From Charina bottae (lineage: Eukaryota; Chordata; Lepidosauria; Squamata; Charinaidae): a stretch of DNA of 64,000 nucleotides. Location: NCBI GenBank assembly GCA_023362775.1, contig JALMGJ010000003.1:51500416-51564415 (forward strand), in the 5' to 3' direction. Below, in pieces: positions 45,915-58,081 of the stretch. The notes below the pieces were generated by a model, which had not been told where the DNA came from, ran no database searches, and saw nothing but the letters and a program-made list of their open reading frames with translations. Both the position numbers and the translations under genes were made by a program. Position 1 is the stretch's first letter, and each line of letters starts with the position of its first letter.

Positions 45915-46855
45915 CTTTTTTTAAAAAAAACTTTATTATTTTTCAAAGTATAGTTAAAATAAGGGTGGCACGGTGGCGTAATGGTTAAGACTACTGACTG
46001 TCGAACGAAAGGACGGCAGGCCGAGACCTGGAAGCCCCGCGTAACGGGGTGAGCTCCCGTTCTCGCCCAGCTCCTGCCAACCTAGCAGTTTGAAAGCACG
46101 TAAAAATGCAAGTAGATAAATAGGTACCACTCCGGTGGGAAGGTAACAGCGTTCCATGCGCCTTGGCGTTTAGTCATGCTGGCCACATGACCACGGAAGC
46201 ATCTATGGACAACGCTGGCTCCCTCAGCTGAGAATCAGAGATGAGCGCCACCCCCTAGAGCTGGATACAACTGGAAGGGGAAACCTTACCTTACGTATAA
46301 TTAAAATACAAAATAGAAAGTATAGTAAAGATAGAAAATAGAACTAAAGAAAAAAGAAAAACTATAAAAGTGCAAGTAGATAGAAAACAGAAACAGAAGG
46401 TGACTTCCGATTTTCTCCAATACAGACAGACAGACAGGCAGACAGATAGATATGTTTACAAATATAGTCTCTTACCATTAATTAAACCATAATAACATTA
46501 TTTCTGTTAAAACAAACCATTTAATCACTAAAACCCAAGGTCAAGACTTCATTTTTTTGCAACACAAACAAGTACTCTAAAAGTGGTTGCCAAGTAGATA
46601 TAAATCCAGAAACAGAATGTTCTCTTATTAGTATTGTTAATTTAGCCATTTGAGCCAAATCCATTAATTTAATAATCCAATCTTCAACCATCCCAATACC
46701 TTCATCCCTAAGCTTCCCATGTTTATAGGAAATAATGAAGTCTCTTCTTGTGTTCACTGGAACCCACACAGAAATTTCTACATGGTCAGGAATTCTGATA
46801 AAATGAGTTCTGGTCAAAGTTTCTATTGGTCTTAAGATGGATATAAGTAGCAATT
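45915..46855 (-). mobile_element. L1 LINE 3' end, interrupted by a Sauria SINE
   Basis: The minus-strand frame at 46521-46853 ends in the L1 ORF2 C-terminal pattern: EDWIIKLMDLAQMAKLTILI followed by STWQPLLEYLFVLQ, then TAA at 46521-46523. An AT-rich 3'UTR continues to an AATAAA-like signal and A-rich end near 45912-45935. The Sauria SINE at 45962-46294 splits the 3'UTR. The 5' part of the L1 is absent. Confidence 0.75.
45962..46294 (+). mobile_element. Full-length Sauria SINE with 14-bp TSD
   Basis: The tRNA-related head begins 'agggtggcacggtggcgtaa'. The conserved body includes 'cagctcctgccaacctagca', 'aagtagataaataggtacca' and 'catgctggccacatgacca'. The tail is Bov-B-like, with 'gagctggatacaactgga' and a terminal 'aaaccttacctta'. 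TSDs at 45948-45961 and 46295-46308 match at 13 of 14 positions. This family is restricted to squamates, which identifies the host group. Confidence 0.93.
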
Positions 46856-46869
46856 ACAAATGTGTGGAT

Positions 46870-49800
46870 ATAAAACTGATCTGATTTGCTATTTAATATG
46901 CATAGCAGATTTACCCTTAGATTGTTTTCTTTAATGTTTTAATTTTAAATCTCTGAGAAAAAAAAACACCCCTCTGTTTAAAGGGAAAGGAAATTGGATT
47001 TACTTTTTAAAATGTACAGTCTTACCAGAGCTCTTAGACACTAGTTTTTTCCTTTTAACAGCACAATGCAATTCCAAATGTGTATGTTTTATACCAATGC
47101 CTATCAAATTAGAAATTCAAAATCTATGCTTCACATACAAGACATTTAAACCCACAATATACATGTGCAGACCTGAATGTTAATTGGGTTTTAGATAATG
47201 GTTGCAATTGCATGCTGACTGGGGGAATTCTGGGAGTTGAAATCCACACAGCTTAAGGTTATGGAAGTTGAGAAACACTGTTCTAAAGGAAGATTTTAGA
47301 AAGCTTTCTGGCAACATATAATTGCCAGACATAATCCATTACTAACTAAATACCACTTACCTTGAAGTTTCTAACTGTGATGCCTAGAGAAGTCAAATAG
47401 ACAATGTTCTTGCTAATCTCCCCCTAGAGTATGTATGCAGGAAGATTCTATATGTACAGTGTGTATGTGTATGCTGGCAATGGCAGCGGAGGGGGTCAGA
47501 AATCACTCTATTCATTCAGATTTACCAAGTACTTTAACCTCTTCAAATACATTAACATTTTGTCTCTGGACTCTTGCTCAAATATAGACAACAAAGCCTC
47601 AGTTGTTGGTTATATACAAATCAACATGACATCCATTTCACATCCTGTCTTTCCCATTGTCATCAGTGAAACAGAACAGCATTGTTAAAATTGACATTAC
47701 ACTGAAAAGCAACTGGGGCTTCCCTAGGATTCTGTGAGTTACAGAGCATGGCTCAGTGCCACATGTCATCTGTGGATCATAGGTTATCATCCATAGAAAG
47801 AACACTTCAGTATGACTTCATTGCCATGGCAAAACGACAATATATGAATAGCAATCATTTGCAAGGAATGTAGGCTACAATCATATATGCACTAACTTAG
47901 CAATAGTTCCTACTGAGTCAATGAAACTTGTAAGCAAACAAGCATAGGATTTCATTGTGTTTTTCTAGGCACCTCCAGTTAGCATTTGAAGTCGGCCAAT
48001 TGTCCATTTTGATGCAAAGAGAAAAACCATAAACATCCATTTCAGAAATATCGTGTTACTGGTCCTTCTGCCAGAAGAATGACATATGGGCTTATTTATA
48101 TTACCTTCCAAGAATCTTAGGCTACTACTTCATAGAAAAGCTATAACTGGCCTTTCTACGTTGTCCTGCCTCCCTTTCCTGAAGAAGGATCTGAAGGTGA
48201 ATGAGACAATTTTCTTCCTAGCTGTGACACCCTTCCTGTATTCCTGTCAGGGCTAGAGAAACATCGTTTTTCATGCACCTTAAGGTAGGCTCTTGGGAAA
48301 AGGGTACTGAATGTCTGCTGGCATCCGATACAGATTTCTTGTTAGCAATGGACTGGTGTCAAAGGCTGCAATTGTCATCAAGCAGAAGTTTGCACCTGAG
48401 CCCAGAAAGATGAAAGAAAGAAAAAAGGTGAAATATAATGTGTGAGCATTCAGTGCAACAAAAAAGTGTAAAAAAAGAGCAGGAGGCAGAACTCTGCGTT
48501 TTGACAGACTCTCTCCCTGAGCTTTACATTTCTCTGCTGTTTCTCCTGCCACTTTTTAAAACATTTTTTTGTTATCTGGGCTGCTGACTTCATACCTTTG
48601 CTGTCTTGTTCAGGCCCCTGTGAGAGCTAAGTACAAACTGTTTGCTGTTACAGTTTGAAAGAGAAAAAAATTGCTGCTGAATTTTGTAACTCAGTAAAGG
48701 ACAATTTTGTGTAGAGAAATGACCAAAGGTACTAAACACGCATCTAGAATATGAAGATGGTTCAGCATTCATGTTTACAATCACTGCTACTATCCTAGGT
48801 TTGACTAACCATTTTTGTTTGCCCAATAAGAGTAAGGAATATGTGGAGGAATATGAAGTTATACTAAAAGAGGTAGACTGAAATCTCTCCTGTTATGGAT
48901 GTTCTAAGAATGTACAAAACCAGCATCAAGGCAAGCTCACAGATTCTTTTTGAAGGTGCATTTTGGTAAATACAATGAAACATTTCCCCAAACTGTGGGA
49001 TGAACCATGATGCAGTGAGATGAGACATGCCTTCCTTTTATCAGAACAGTTATATTTTGCCACCAGAGAGTGAAAATAGTAATGTGACTTTACCTTACCA
49101 TGGAAGCTGAATTATGTATTTATTCTAATCAAAATAACAAGCTCAAACCTTCAAGATATTTTATTTACTGAATGTGGTTCAGTAAATGCTTTGGATATCT
49201 TTGTTCTGCGTGTCTAACTTTGGAACTCCAACTATCCTACTAGAAATCACCACAAAAGGCTTCAGTGCTATCTCGAGATGTGACAATGTGAATGGCATCA
49301 GACATATTTTATTTTATGTTCAGATTCTTGCAGCAGCTAAAGGCAGAAGGCATAATCAAATAAATGTCTATGGCTTGGCAATTTTCTCTATCCATTTATT
49401 ACTCTTCAACAAATGTGCAGTGTGTGATGTGCATTCCCTGGGAGCCCAGGCTTATGAAAAGCCACCCTTAAGCTTTTGTTATTATCAGCCTAACCTTCTT
49501 GCCTATTCTAGTATTTAATATCAAAAAGAACAGGAAACTAACACGAGAACCAGATTTTAAGCCATGTAATCTTGAAATTGCTGTAGTTGTTATTACTCAA
49601 TCTGTATTCCTATTTCTGACCAACAAATTAGCTGTATATCAGGACTGTGTATCAGATTCAGCCAAAGGCCAAAAGCTAAGATGGAACAATACTTCAGAAC
49701 AGATTTTCATTTACCCATAGTGGAAAGAATGGGTCTGAAGACATTCCTTTCTGAATTTGGGTCCCCCAGTCACAATCTGTTTCGATTTTAAATTGCAGCA

Positions 49801-50757
49801 CAGTGGCAGCTCCACCAGAAGTGAAGGGGAATCCCCCCTAACCTTCATTCAATTCTTTTCAATGTCATTAATATCATAAATGTGGGTTAGAGGGAGGGGA
49901 ATATTTAATTTAATGACTGATATGACTGCCATCAAATCAGAACTGTCTGGGCCATACCACCATGCAAGCTCAGCCCATCCTTGGTCACTGGTCATCCCAA
50001 TCTTTGAATATCAGTAAGATGAGCAGGATGAATAGGAGAAGTAGTTTTCATTGCATCAGTTGTTCCACAATATCATCTCATTCTCATGCAGTCTCTTGAC
50101 CTGAATATTTTTTGAAGTGTGTTAGTTTAGTAGCAATTGATTAATGGTATGGGGGAAACAAAGAAACCCTTATATTTCCTCACAATTTCAGATAAACAGC
50201 ACTACCATATTTTGGAATGGGGATTATTATTTCTTATTTATTTATTTAATTTTTTTTGGTACAGTCCCCTGTCAATCTATGTGTCTGAAACTCGGCAAAG
50301 TTATTCCTTACTAAAGGAACTGTTATTGTTGAATGCTTCCCACATTCTCACCCAAATAACCAAGTCAGAGGCACTTTTTATTCTGAATCAGATTTTAAAG
50401 AGCATAGTTTTAATAGCCCCACAATAATTTATTTAAAATATAGTATTCTTCTTCCCCTCATAGGGAAGATTTAACCACATCCCTTTTCAAGAACTCCTCA
50501 GCCTATGTTCAGTTACAAGACTGAGACAATTGGACATGTTCTTTGTGCATCCCCCTGTACCATATCTGGTGCTTAGAGCTAATTTCTCCCCTTATCAGCA
50601 GATGCTTGAGTTGGTCACAATCAGAAATTGTGCTTTGCCTATTAAAAGATCAGACCTCTGAAATGTCCATGAAAGTCATAAAATGTGCCATTGCAATCAC
50701 AATTAGAAGACATTGGGTCTGATAAAAATGGCCTTTGATTCCTTCACTTGATAACAA
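46870..50757. other. Intergenic, nothing firm
   Basis: Contains a half copy of the fold-back hAT MITE (47217-47281). Open frames at 48280-48552 (minus), 49186-49518 (plus) and 50137-50427 (plus) have no recognised domain or exon structure. No RNA gene is seen. Confidence 0.5.
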
Positions 50758-50763
50758 AGCCTG

Positions 50764-50838
50764 CTTTGCTTTGCTTTGCTTTGCTTTGCTTTGCTTTGCT
50801 TTGCTTTGCTTTGCTTTGCTTTGCTTTGCTTTGCTTTG
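50764..50838. repeat. Microsatellite (CTTTG)15
   Basis: Fifteen perfect CTTTG units abut the 3' tail of the SINE that follows. Confidence 0.97.
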
Positions 50839-50842
50839 CTTT

Positions 50843-51044
50843 TTTTAATAGAATTTTTATCCTGCCTTTATTTTTTTTTATAAATAACTCAAGGTGGCGA
50901 ACATACCTAATACTCCTTCCTCCTCCTATATTTCCAACAACAACCCTGTGAGGTGAGTTGGCCTGATAGACAGTGACTGGCCCAAAGTCACCCAGCTGGC
51001 TTTCATGCCTAAGGTGGGACTAGAACTCACAGTCTCTGGGGTTT
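50843..51044 (-). mobile_element. tRNA-SINE with 'gttgttgttg' body, head truncated
   Basis: Minus orientation. 'ctcaaggtggcgaacatacc' and 'caacaacaaccctgtgaggt' are the tail and body of the second SINE type, also found at 41649-42034. It ends at 'actcacagtctctgg', inside the tRNA-related head. Confidence 0.8.
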
Positions 51045-51059
51045 ACTTTATTTTATTAT

Positions 51060-51149
51060 CCCTTCCCTTCCCTTCCCTTCCCTTCCCTTCCCTTCCCTTC
51101 CCTTCCCTTCCCTTCCCTTCCCTTCCCTTCCCTTCCCTTCCCTTCCCTT
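51060..51149. repeat. Microsatellite (CCCTT)18
   Basis: Eighteen perfect CCCTT units form a 90-bp homopyrimidine tract. Confidence 0.97.
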
Positions 51150-51584
51150 TTTTATCCATTGTTCACTTACTGTGAATCACTTTATGTAACCTGTGTTAGC
51201 TTTTGAGGTACTTTTAATCTAATACATTTAAATTTAAATCTCCTCTTAAAGATTACTTGGCTTGCAAATGTTGTCTAATTCTTTTGGAAATAAGGTTGTA
51301 GCCATGCTAGACTATGAGAGAATGGAGGGCTGCTTTTATGAGTTATGGCCTGAGATTTTTTAGGATGGGACTACCCCTGAACCAACCTAGCAAGGGTCAA
51401 GGATCATGGGATCAAGTAGATTGAACCATTCTTGGAGCTATCTGCAGAATTTGGGGCAATTTCTGGAGCTCCAGATTTAGTCCTTCCAATTAATAGAAAA
51501 ATAATTCTGATACGTTCACTCTAAATAAATATTTACGGTCTTGATAACGGAAATGCTATTCAGAACTATAAGATAAAAGGGATA

Positions 51585-51676
51585 TTTAGTTTAGTTTAGT
51601 AGTTTAGTTTAGTAGTTTAGTTTAGTTTAGTTTAGTTTAGTTTAGTTTAGTTTAGTTTAGTTTAGTTTAGTTTAGT
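51585..51676. repeat. Microsatellite (TTTAG)n
   Basis: TTTAG units with two early 'tttagtag' interruptions, followed by an unbroken run to about 51676. Confidence 0.95.
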
Positions 51677-51797
51677 TAACTTTTTCAGATTGTCTTCAAT
51701 AGCATAACCCACCCATTCCTCAATCAAAACTCTAAGAAGAACATTCCAGGTTGCTCATAGAACTGAATGATTTCACATGCTAAAGTGGAATGAAAAC

Positions 51798-51870
51798 ATT
51801 TATTTATTTATTTATTTTTCAAATTTATTCCCCGCCCATCTCCCATGCAAGGGACTCTGGGCGGGTTCAT
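51798..51870 (-). mobile_element. L2-type LINE 3' terminal fragment
   Basis: ATTT repeats and 'ccccgcccatctcccatgca' with 'gggactctgggcgggtt' are the complement of the L2-type 3' end. Confidence 0.7.
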
Positions 51871-53529
51871 CCAGACATTTTAATTGATTTCAGTCTAGTA
51901 ATCATTAACCACAAACTGAGATTAGGGCCAAAGCTATATGTATAAACGAATTTTGATTTTTGCTAATGAGATCCTAGAAATTCTCATTCTATGGGAAGAA
52001 CAAGGGTAGTCAATGGAATTTTCCACATTCACAAATTAATTATGGTATCCTGATTTTCTAGATGAAGTAATTACTAGTAAAACCAGATTCCATTGTACTA
52101 TAAACTAGTATAACCACCAAGGAGGTTGATTCAGTCTAACATGTTGATCAAGGACTAACTTCAGTTCACTGCTAAACACCCACATTAGCATGGGAAAGAA
52201 ATAAACTATGCTGTAGAAGCAGATGACTTAGGTAGAAAATGTACTTTTCTAGGAACTAGGCAGGTAAAAATAGAAATCTGTCAGCATTTATTGCAATGTC
52301 ACACCTGATTTTACTCTTTCACTTCTTTGGACATATTCACAGTGACATCCAAGTAGAAGAAAGAGGAGGAAAACATGCATGAAACATCTAGAAACTGGTC
52401 CAATTTGTTTTGCCACTTACTTGTCTAAACAAACTATGAAATGCTTCTGCATTTCAGCTCAGCCTATCTATAAAAACAGTAGACTAGGAGAGGTGGAAAA
52501 GGACACCTAGCTGGACTTAGGTGTTGTTTTTCTAAACATTTGCTCCAGTAAGCAGGCAGTCTTTCCAAAGTGCACGGCCCCATTGAGATCTTAAACTGCA
52601 CAGCAAAGAATTTATTAAAACAAGCTTTCACATTCAGAGGGCTTTGAAAAGGATTTCTCTTTCTTCTCTTGATAGTTTGAAGGGATCAGACTCTCGATTT
52701 TTAAGAAAAGAATTAAATATAAGCCTTTAGTAAATTCTAGATCCTTGGAGTCACTTAGTGGAAAGGAAAAGATGGAATACGAGTGAAAAACAATATTTTC
52801 TGGGGGGAAAATCTGGATACTATAAATGGATGCTCCTTAAACTTAAGGTCATCTGAAGCAAAATGAAAATATCAGGCTTTGAAAAAACATATGTGCGCAG
52901 TGGCTTGCAGCCCAGTTTTTCATGGCTGCAGCTCTGTGTTAAATAACAGACACTGGGTCAAGTTGCTACAGATTATGATTGAGGGGCAGGCCATGCAGTA
53001 AGATTTTGAAACAATTCGAAATACAAGCTCTCTTTATGGATAAAGCAAATGTTTTCTTCTAGTGAAAGAAAGCTGCATAATAGGGAATGATTATGATTAA
53101 AAAAAATAACATTCTTCCATAGCAACCTAGAAACCCCTTTAGTCTAGCAGAAAGCTGGTTTTTAAGAAGGCCCTTGACCATTATGGTCTACTTTTTTAAA
53201 TGAATATATTAATCAGAACTAAGCTTTTGGCAAAGGGTTGCATCTAATGCCTATGCTATAAGCCAGTGTCAATTATGTCATTCCTGAGCCTGCAGAAGCT
53301 ATTAATAACATTACTTTTACAGCTCACTGCCAACAAGAGAAAAGAGTTTTTCACACTGTTGTCGTTTTGTTGGACCAAGTCTATACAAAGCACAGATGGC
53401 TTCCTGGCTTTATGGAGCTTCACAGGTGCTCTGAGTTTGTAAGAGATTTACTGGAAACTCGGTGCTCTCCCAATGTATATCTAGCTTGGGGTGGGAGGGA
53501 GGGAATGGAGGAGTCTTGAGCTTTAAGCT
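51871..53529. other. Intergenic, nothing recognised
   Basis: AT-rich; no repeat, exon or RNA gene that I can support. Confidence 0.55.
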
Positions 53530-53597
53530 CACACCAAAAAGGGGGTTAAACCAGAAGATACTCAAGGTCCCTTCCAACCCTATGATTCTATGAAGTA
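53530..53597 (+). mobile_element. CR1 LINE 3' end
   Basis: 'gggggttaaaccagaagata' is followed by 'ggtcccttccaaccctatga' and the octamer-type terminal 'ttctatga', the classic 3' end of CR1 elements. It is strongly 5' truncated. Confidence 0.8.
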
Positions 53598-53802
53598 AAG
53601 CTCATTCAACTCTCCTCAAGGCTTGCTGATAGAAAGCAATACTTCCCTTGAGAAGTCAACCATATGATGCACAGCAGCCCATTGGCAGTGACCTACATCA
53701 CTGTCCACTTGCATTTTGAAGTGATTGAGTGAGTATAGTGGAGTCCATAGCTATGTGAATGCTTAGCACTGAGGTGTGAAGACAGCTTCATAAAAGTAGA
53801 TT

Positions 53803-54034
53803 TTTTTAAAATCTGTTCAGTTGTGTCTGATTCTCGGAGACTGCCTGGACAAGTCCCTTCAGTTTTCATGGCAAGGTTCTTCAGAATTGGTTTGCCATTG
53901 CCTGCTTCCTAGGGCTGAGAGAAAGTGACTGGCCCAAGGTCACCCAGCTGGCTTTGTGTCTAAGGCGGGACTAGAACTCACGGTCTCCCAGTTGCTAGCC
54001 TGATGCCTTAACCACTACACTAAACTGGCTCTCT
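53803..54034 (-). mobile_element. tRNA-derived SINE (RTE-like tail) with TSD
   Basis: A full-length copy in minus orientation. Marks are 'ctgattctcggagactgcct', 'gcaaggttcttcagaattgg' and the head complement 'ccttaaccactacactaaac'. A perfect 10-bp TSD, aaagtagatt, lies at 53793-53802 and 54035-54044. Confidence 0.9.
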
Positions 54035-54044
54035 AAAGTAGATT

Positions 54045-54717
54045 ATTCCTAACCAATTCACAAGTATCTTTGCTTATTTTTTTATTTTGTTCCTTGACCA
54101 ATGCTTTATACAAATCTAAAATGATAAAATACCAAGATAATTAATAACCAAAGGGAAAGGAAAAATAGACCCATGAAGTAGATAAAAAGAGTTTAAGTGC
54201 AGTCCTTAAGGAACTAAACAGTGAAGAAATAATGTTATGAGGAAATAACAATAACAATAACAATACATATTGGTAAAATAGAATTGCTTGTGTCTTACGA
54301 GCTAAATTAAGAGCCTCGAAAATATTAGTATGTTAACAAAAACTTATAAACGATAAGCTTCCAGAAAATTGGAGGTGGGCTTCCATAAAATCAAATAAAT
54401 TGTTCAATGTTGGATGGGAGAGGGGTTTAAGCATAACTAGATTAAATTTGAAAGGAATCCGTCTCTATCTTGAGCCCAGACTATCAGGAATTGTGGTAGT
54501 AATTTAAAATATAAAAATAAAAGAGGGATTCTCAGTGAGTTTATGTCTAGTATTCTTAATTATCTATTTCTGGATTTTAATGGCTGCCACATAAAATCTA
54601 GCAACATTACATGTAATAAATGGTTCCTTATTTGAGAGGAGAAAAACAAGGAGAAAACTTTCATTTTGACCTGTAAAACATGTCAATAAAGAAAGAATGA
54701 AAGTTTCTTGACTACAA
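54045..54717. other. Unclassified AT-rich sequence
   Basis: Includes a short AATAAC run (54245-54264). The composition resembles an L1 3'UTR on the minus strand, but no diagnostic protein or terminal motif was found. Confidence 0.35.
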
Positions 54718-55273
54718 TGATAATAGGGGCAGGACCCCTATTGATGCTGCAGTGAACTGGGCTTCTTTTGCAGCTGGGGTCAATTCAGAAATGAGTTGAA
54801 GATCTGGCTCCGATTCTACAGCGGTGGCAGGACAGGACTTCAAGGACGAATCTGGCTGGGCTTCTCCTGAAGACGCTGTTAGGTCAGTAGAACCTTTGTC
54901 TCCGGTGATCTGGTGCTTGCTCTTTCACCCTTTTATTTTGTTTTCGGCGCGCCTTCTCTCCTTGGGAGCCAATCGAGAGTCCCCCTGTTTGGCGCACTTA
55001 TCTGCCTGCCTCTCTCTTGTGCTGATTGGTGCTGAACTAGGAAGTAAGTCAGGAGCACCAATCAGCTTCTCAGGATTCTCCTGCGCTGCTGGGTCATTCC
55101 CAGGTTCGTTGCTCTGCACCTGCTTCTCTGGCATCTCTGAGACTTGCATCTGTCCATCACGAGACTGATCATGAGAGTTGCACTTTTGAACCTGCACCTG
55201 TTCATCACAAGTTCTTGTCGGTTGCTGCACATGGTAAATATCGTTCCTGTGATTGGTCAAACTGGACTCTGAC
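54718..55273 (-). mobile_element. Putative solo LTR
   Basis: On the minus strand a segment of about 556 bp begins TGTCAGAGTCC and ends CCTATTATCA, so it has TG...CA termini. It contains an ATAAAAG TATA-like box (complement at 54929-54935), four CCAAT boxes (54968-54972 and 55058-55062 on plus, ATTGG at 55025-55029 and 55254-55258) and AATAAA-like sequence. The minus-strand 111-codon frame in it has no known domain. No matching TSD and no internal retroviral or gypsy genes were found, so class and limits are uncertain. Confidence 0.4.
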
Positions 55274-56335
55274 AGGAATCAAATTGAGATATGCTACTTT
55301 GTAAGCCAAAAGTAAAGAAAACTTAAAAGACCTCATTATGAAAGTAAAAATGGAAAGTGAAAAAATGTGTTAGTGAATTAATTGATGGCAAAGAAGTAAA
55401 TACAGCAGTTTTGTTTTCTGGGGTTCAATTAAAATAAATAATAAGAATAAAGATAGGAAGTAAAGTGCTGGAGAAGTAAAGAGATTAATCCTAGGGAAGA
55501 CTTTAGACAAGATAGTGAAGAATAAAGATATGATAACAACAACAAAGATCAGAGCGATTCAAGCACAGGCTTTTCCAATATAATATATAGTTGTGAAAAC
55601 TGGATACTGCAAAAGAGTGAAATAGGTGTCTTTTAATTGTGATCAGGAAAGTTAATGAATAAGGTGGATTAATGGGTCAAATAAATAGTGGAATTTGAGT
55701 CGTTCACCACTTGGAGAATGGGTGGAAAAGTATGAGCTATTATACTTGTAAGTCAGATGCAGAAAAATAATCCAAGCCATTCTGTGCCATACACACTTTT
55801 CAACCATTTTCCCAAGTGGTGATAAATTTAAGGACATTTTCCCCCCTCTTATGGACATCTCAAGAAATTGAAGCATTTGTTTTATTTTTTTAAAAAAAGC
55901 TTAATATGAATCATGTATTTTGAAGGAAGATGGAAATAAAATCAGTAGCAGTCATTTGGTCAGCACAGTTCTATGAAGACAATATGGTATTACAGCATGT
56001 AGTTTCTAAAACTCTTTGAAAGATAGGATAAAATTGTAAGATACTGTATATCTGTAAAGATCTAAAATGATCTGTAATTTTTCAAAGGGGAATATAAAAT
56101 TCCATCTACAGGCTTAGTTTAAACTTAGAGCATTATGGACAGAAGCCTTGTGGCATTTCAGGCAACTCAAGAGATGGTGAGTTTGTCCATGATTTCTTTC
56201 AGTAAAAGAACAAAAGCAACTTGAGGGTAGGCTATTTTTTAACTGAGGTTTGAAGGTCTAAATCTGTTTTCAAAGGCCCATTTCCTGAAACTGCCAGAAA
56301 TGTCCTTATGTAAGTATGCTTCCTATCTATCTATC

Positions 56336-56379
<44 letters not shown>

Positions 56380-58081
56380 GTTTAATAATTGTAATTTCTA
56401 TGGCTGCCCTCTTGTATATAGCTACTTCCATGAAATGGGTTTGATTGTTAAGAAATGATTCTAATCCATGAAAGGTTTTGCCATAAATAAGCTTGTTTTC
56501 CAAACACTACAAAACATACTTTTTTGAGATGGCAGAATAACACGGTGACAGCATGCCTTCATATTGTGTGAAATCCCTACAAGTGCCCATGAAGTATCAT
56601 CAAAAGAGCAGTGGGCAGATATACGTACAAGCATGTTTTGACATCTGCATATTGCCTCTAGAGTATAGATGTCAGCAACAATCCACGGATGACAACAAGC
56701 TGTTGAAAGCAGTAAGCTACCTTAATCTCAACCCCCAAATTCAAAGAGCTGGAAAGTAGACTCAAATCATTCTTGACATGCATGAACATAACCCTGCTTT
56801 CCTGCCCCTTTTTATATAAAATCTACTTAATGTGAGAAACAAATGGGAAAGACCATTTGAAATTTAGGCTTTATAAAGGCAACTGTACATATAGTTTTCC
56901 CAAGACTTATCTTCTGTTTTAAGTTCCTTAGTGAATGAAACACCAGCCACTTCTAAGATCTACTTACCTTCCCCACCTTCAACATCTTATCATTTTTGGT
57001 TTATCTCATTATTCTTACTCCTCATAGGATTTCTGTAGGGACTAAGGGAAATTAAGCCCAAAACTACACCATGTGAGGACAGAGAGTATAGGAAATGCAT
57101 TTTCTTTCACATTATGAGAGAAAAGAAAGTGGGTATTGGAAGCAGCTGTGGAAACAGCCTTTATGGGTGGGATTGTCAGATGCAGGATTACAGTAGTTAC
57201 ACAAGCTGGATAATGTATATTGCAATGTTAAGGTCCCTGGCAAGTCTGGCACTAGTGGCCATGCCTATGGGCAGCTTGGTGTTCTGTCGCAGGGGAGAAT
57301 CATAGCAAGAATAGACAAAGCTGGTGGCTTTGCAATAAATTGCAGTGGTGACCCAGATTAGTGTGGAACCAATACTTGGTTTACTGTAGGTTTACTGTAG
57401 GTTTCCCTGTGCCCCTTAGTTGACCAGGCTCCACCAACGAGGTATGATTGAAAAGTGTTATATTGCAGTTCCCATCATCCCAAGTGGTGAGATCATTTGG
57501 GCGGGATAATAGGAGTGCAGTCTCACATCAGGTTGAGGAAGGCTGGTAATTATTATATAATGTGTACTGTTTTTCCTTCATTTTTCTGCAGAGAGAGGAA
57601 AGCATCTTGTGGTTGGCAAGAGGATGATTTCTCCAGAAAGATTTGGAATATGCTTCTTACTGTGATTCAGTTCACAGAACACATTAATACAAAACCAGAC
57701 ATTACAGCTTAGTGTGTTGAATGAACCCAATTTGTATGTCATAAAATTTGGGAATGATTCTGTGCAAGGCATAGATACCATCATGGTTAATATCCTGGGT
57801 ACTTGGATTTGCATGCTGGATACTTTTTATCCTCAACTCTGATTTGAAATCTTCACTTCCTATTTTGTGGGAATGAGATATTTTGGTGGTTGAAGAAAGG
57901 GATGAGTTTGATCAGGATTCTGTCTTGTAATGACAGCAGCATCCAATTAAATCCAATCATAGGATTTTGTTTAATCACAGATAATTGTGGACTGTCTGTA
58001 TATTTTATGATTGAGCAGTGGCACTGAAAACAAATTCTGAGCTAAATAAGGTTAACCTTGAATAAGGTTAAATAAGGTTAA
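55274..58081. other. Intergenic, mostly unrecognised
   Basis: Bases 55310-55660 are A-rich and carry a weak RTE-like echo ('tatagttgtgaaaactggat', reading YSCENW), too degraded to call. There is a CTAT microsatellite at 56323-56379, and a MITE-like segment near 57455-57535 ('gcagttcccatcatcccaag' and 'acatcaggttgaggaaggc'). No exon is supported. Confidence 0.45.
56323..56379. repeat. Microsatellite (CTAT)n
   Basis: CTAT units with one 'catc' interruption near 56335. Confidence 0.95.

Noticed and set aside
46017..46260. Possible structured noncoding RNA or riboswitch-like segment
   Set aside because: The sequence is the conserved body of a Sauria SINE.
35871..51676. Regularly spaced short repeats considered as a CRISPR-like array
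   Set aside because: They are contiguous tetra- and pentanucleotide microsatellites without spacers, in a vertebrate genome.
54925..55260. 111-codon minus-strand frame (Gln/Glu-rich)
   Set aside because: It lies inside the putative LTR and covers its CCAAT boxes; no known domain, so I treat it as noncoding.
55310..55660. Old RTE/Bov-B internal fragment (YSCENW-like reading)
   Set aside because: Only one short motif echo with stops close by; too weak to annotate.
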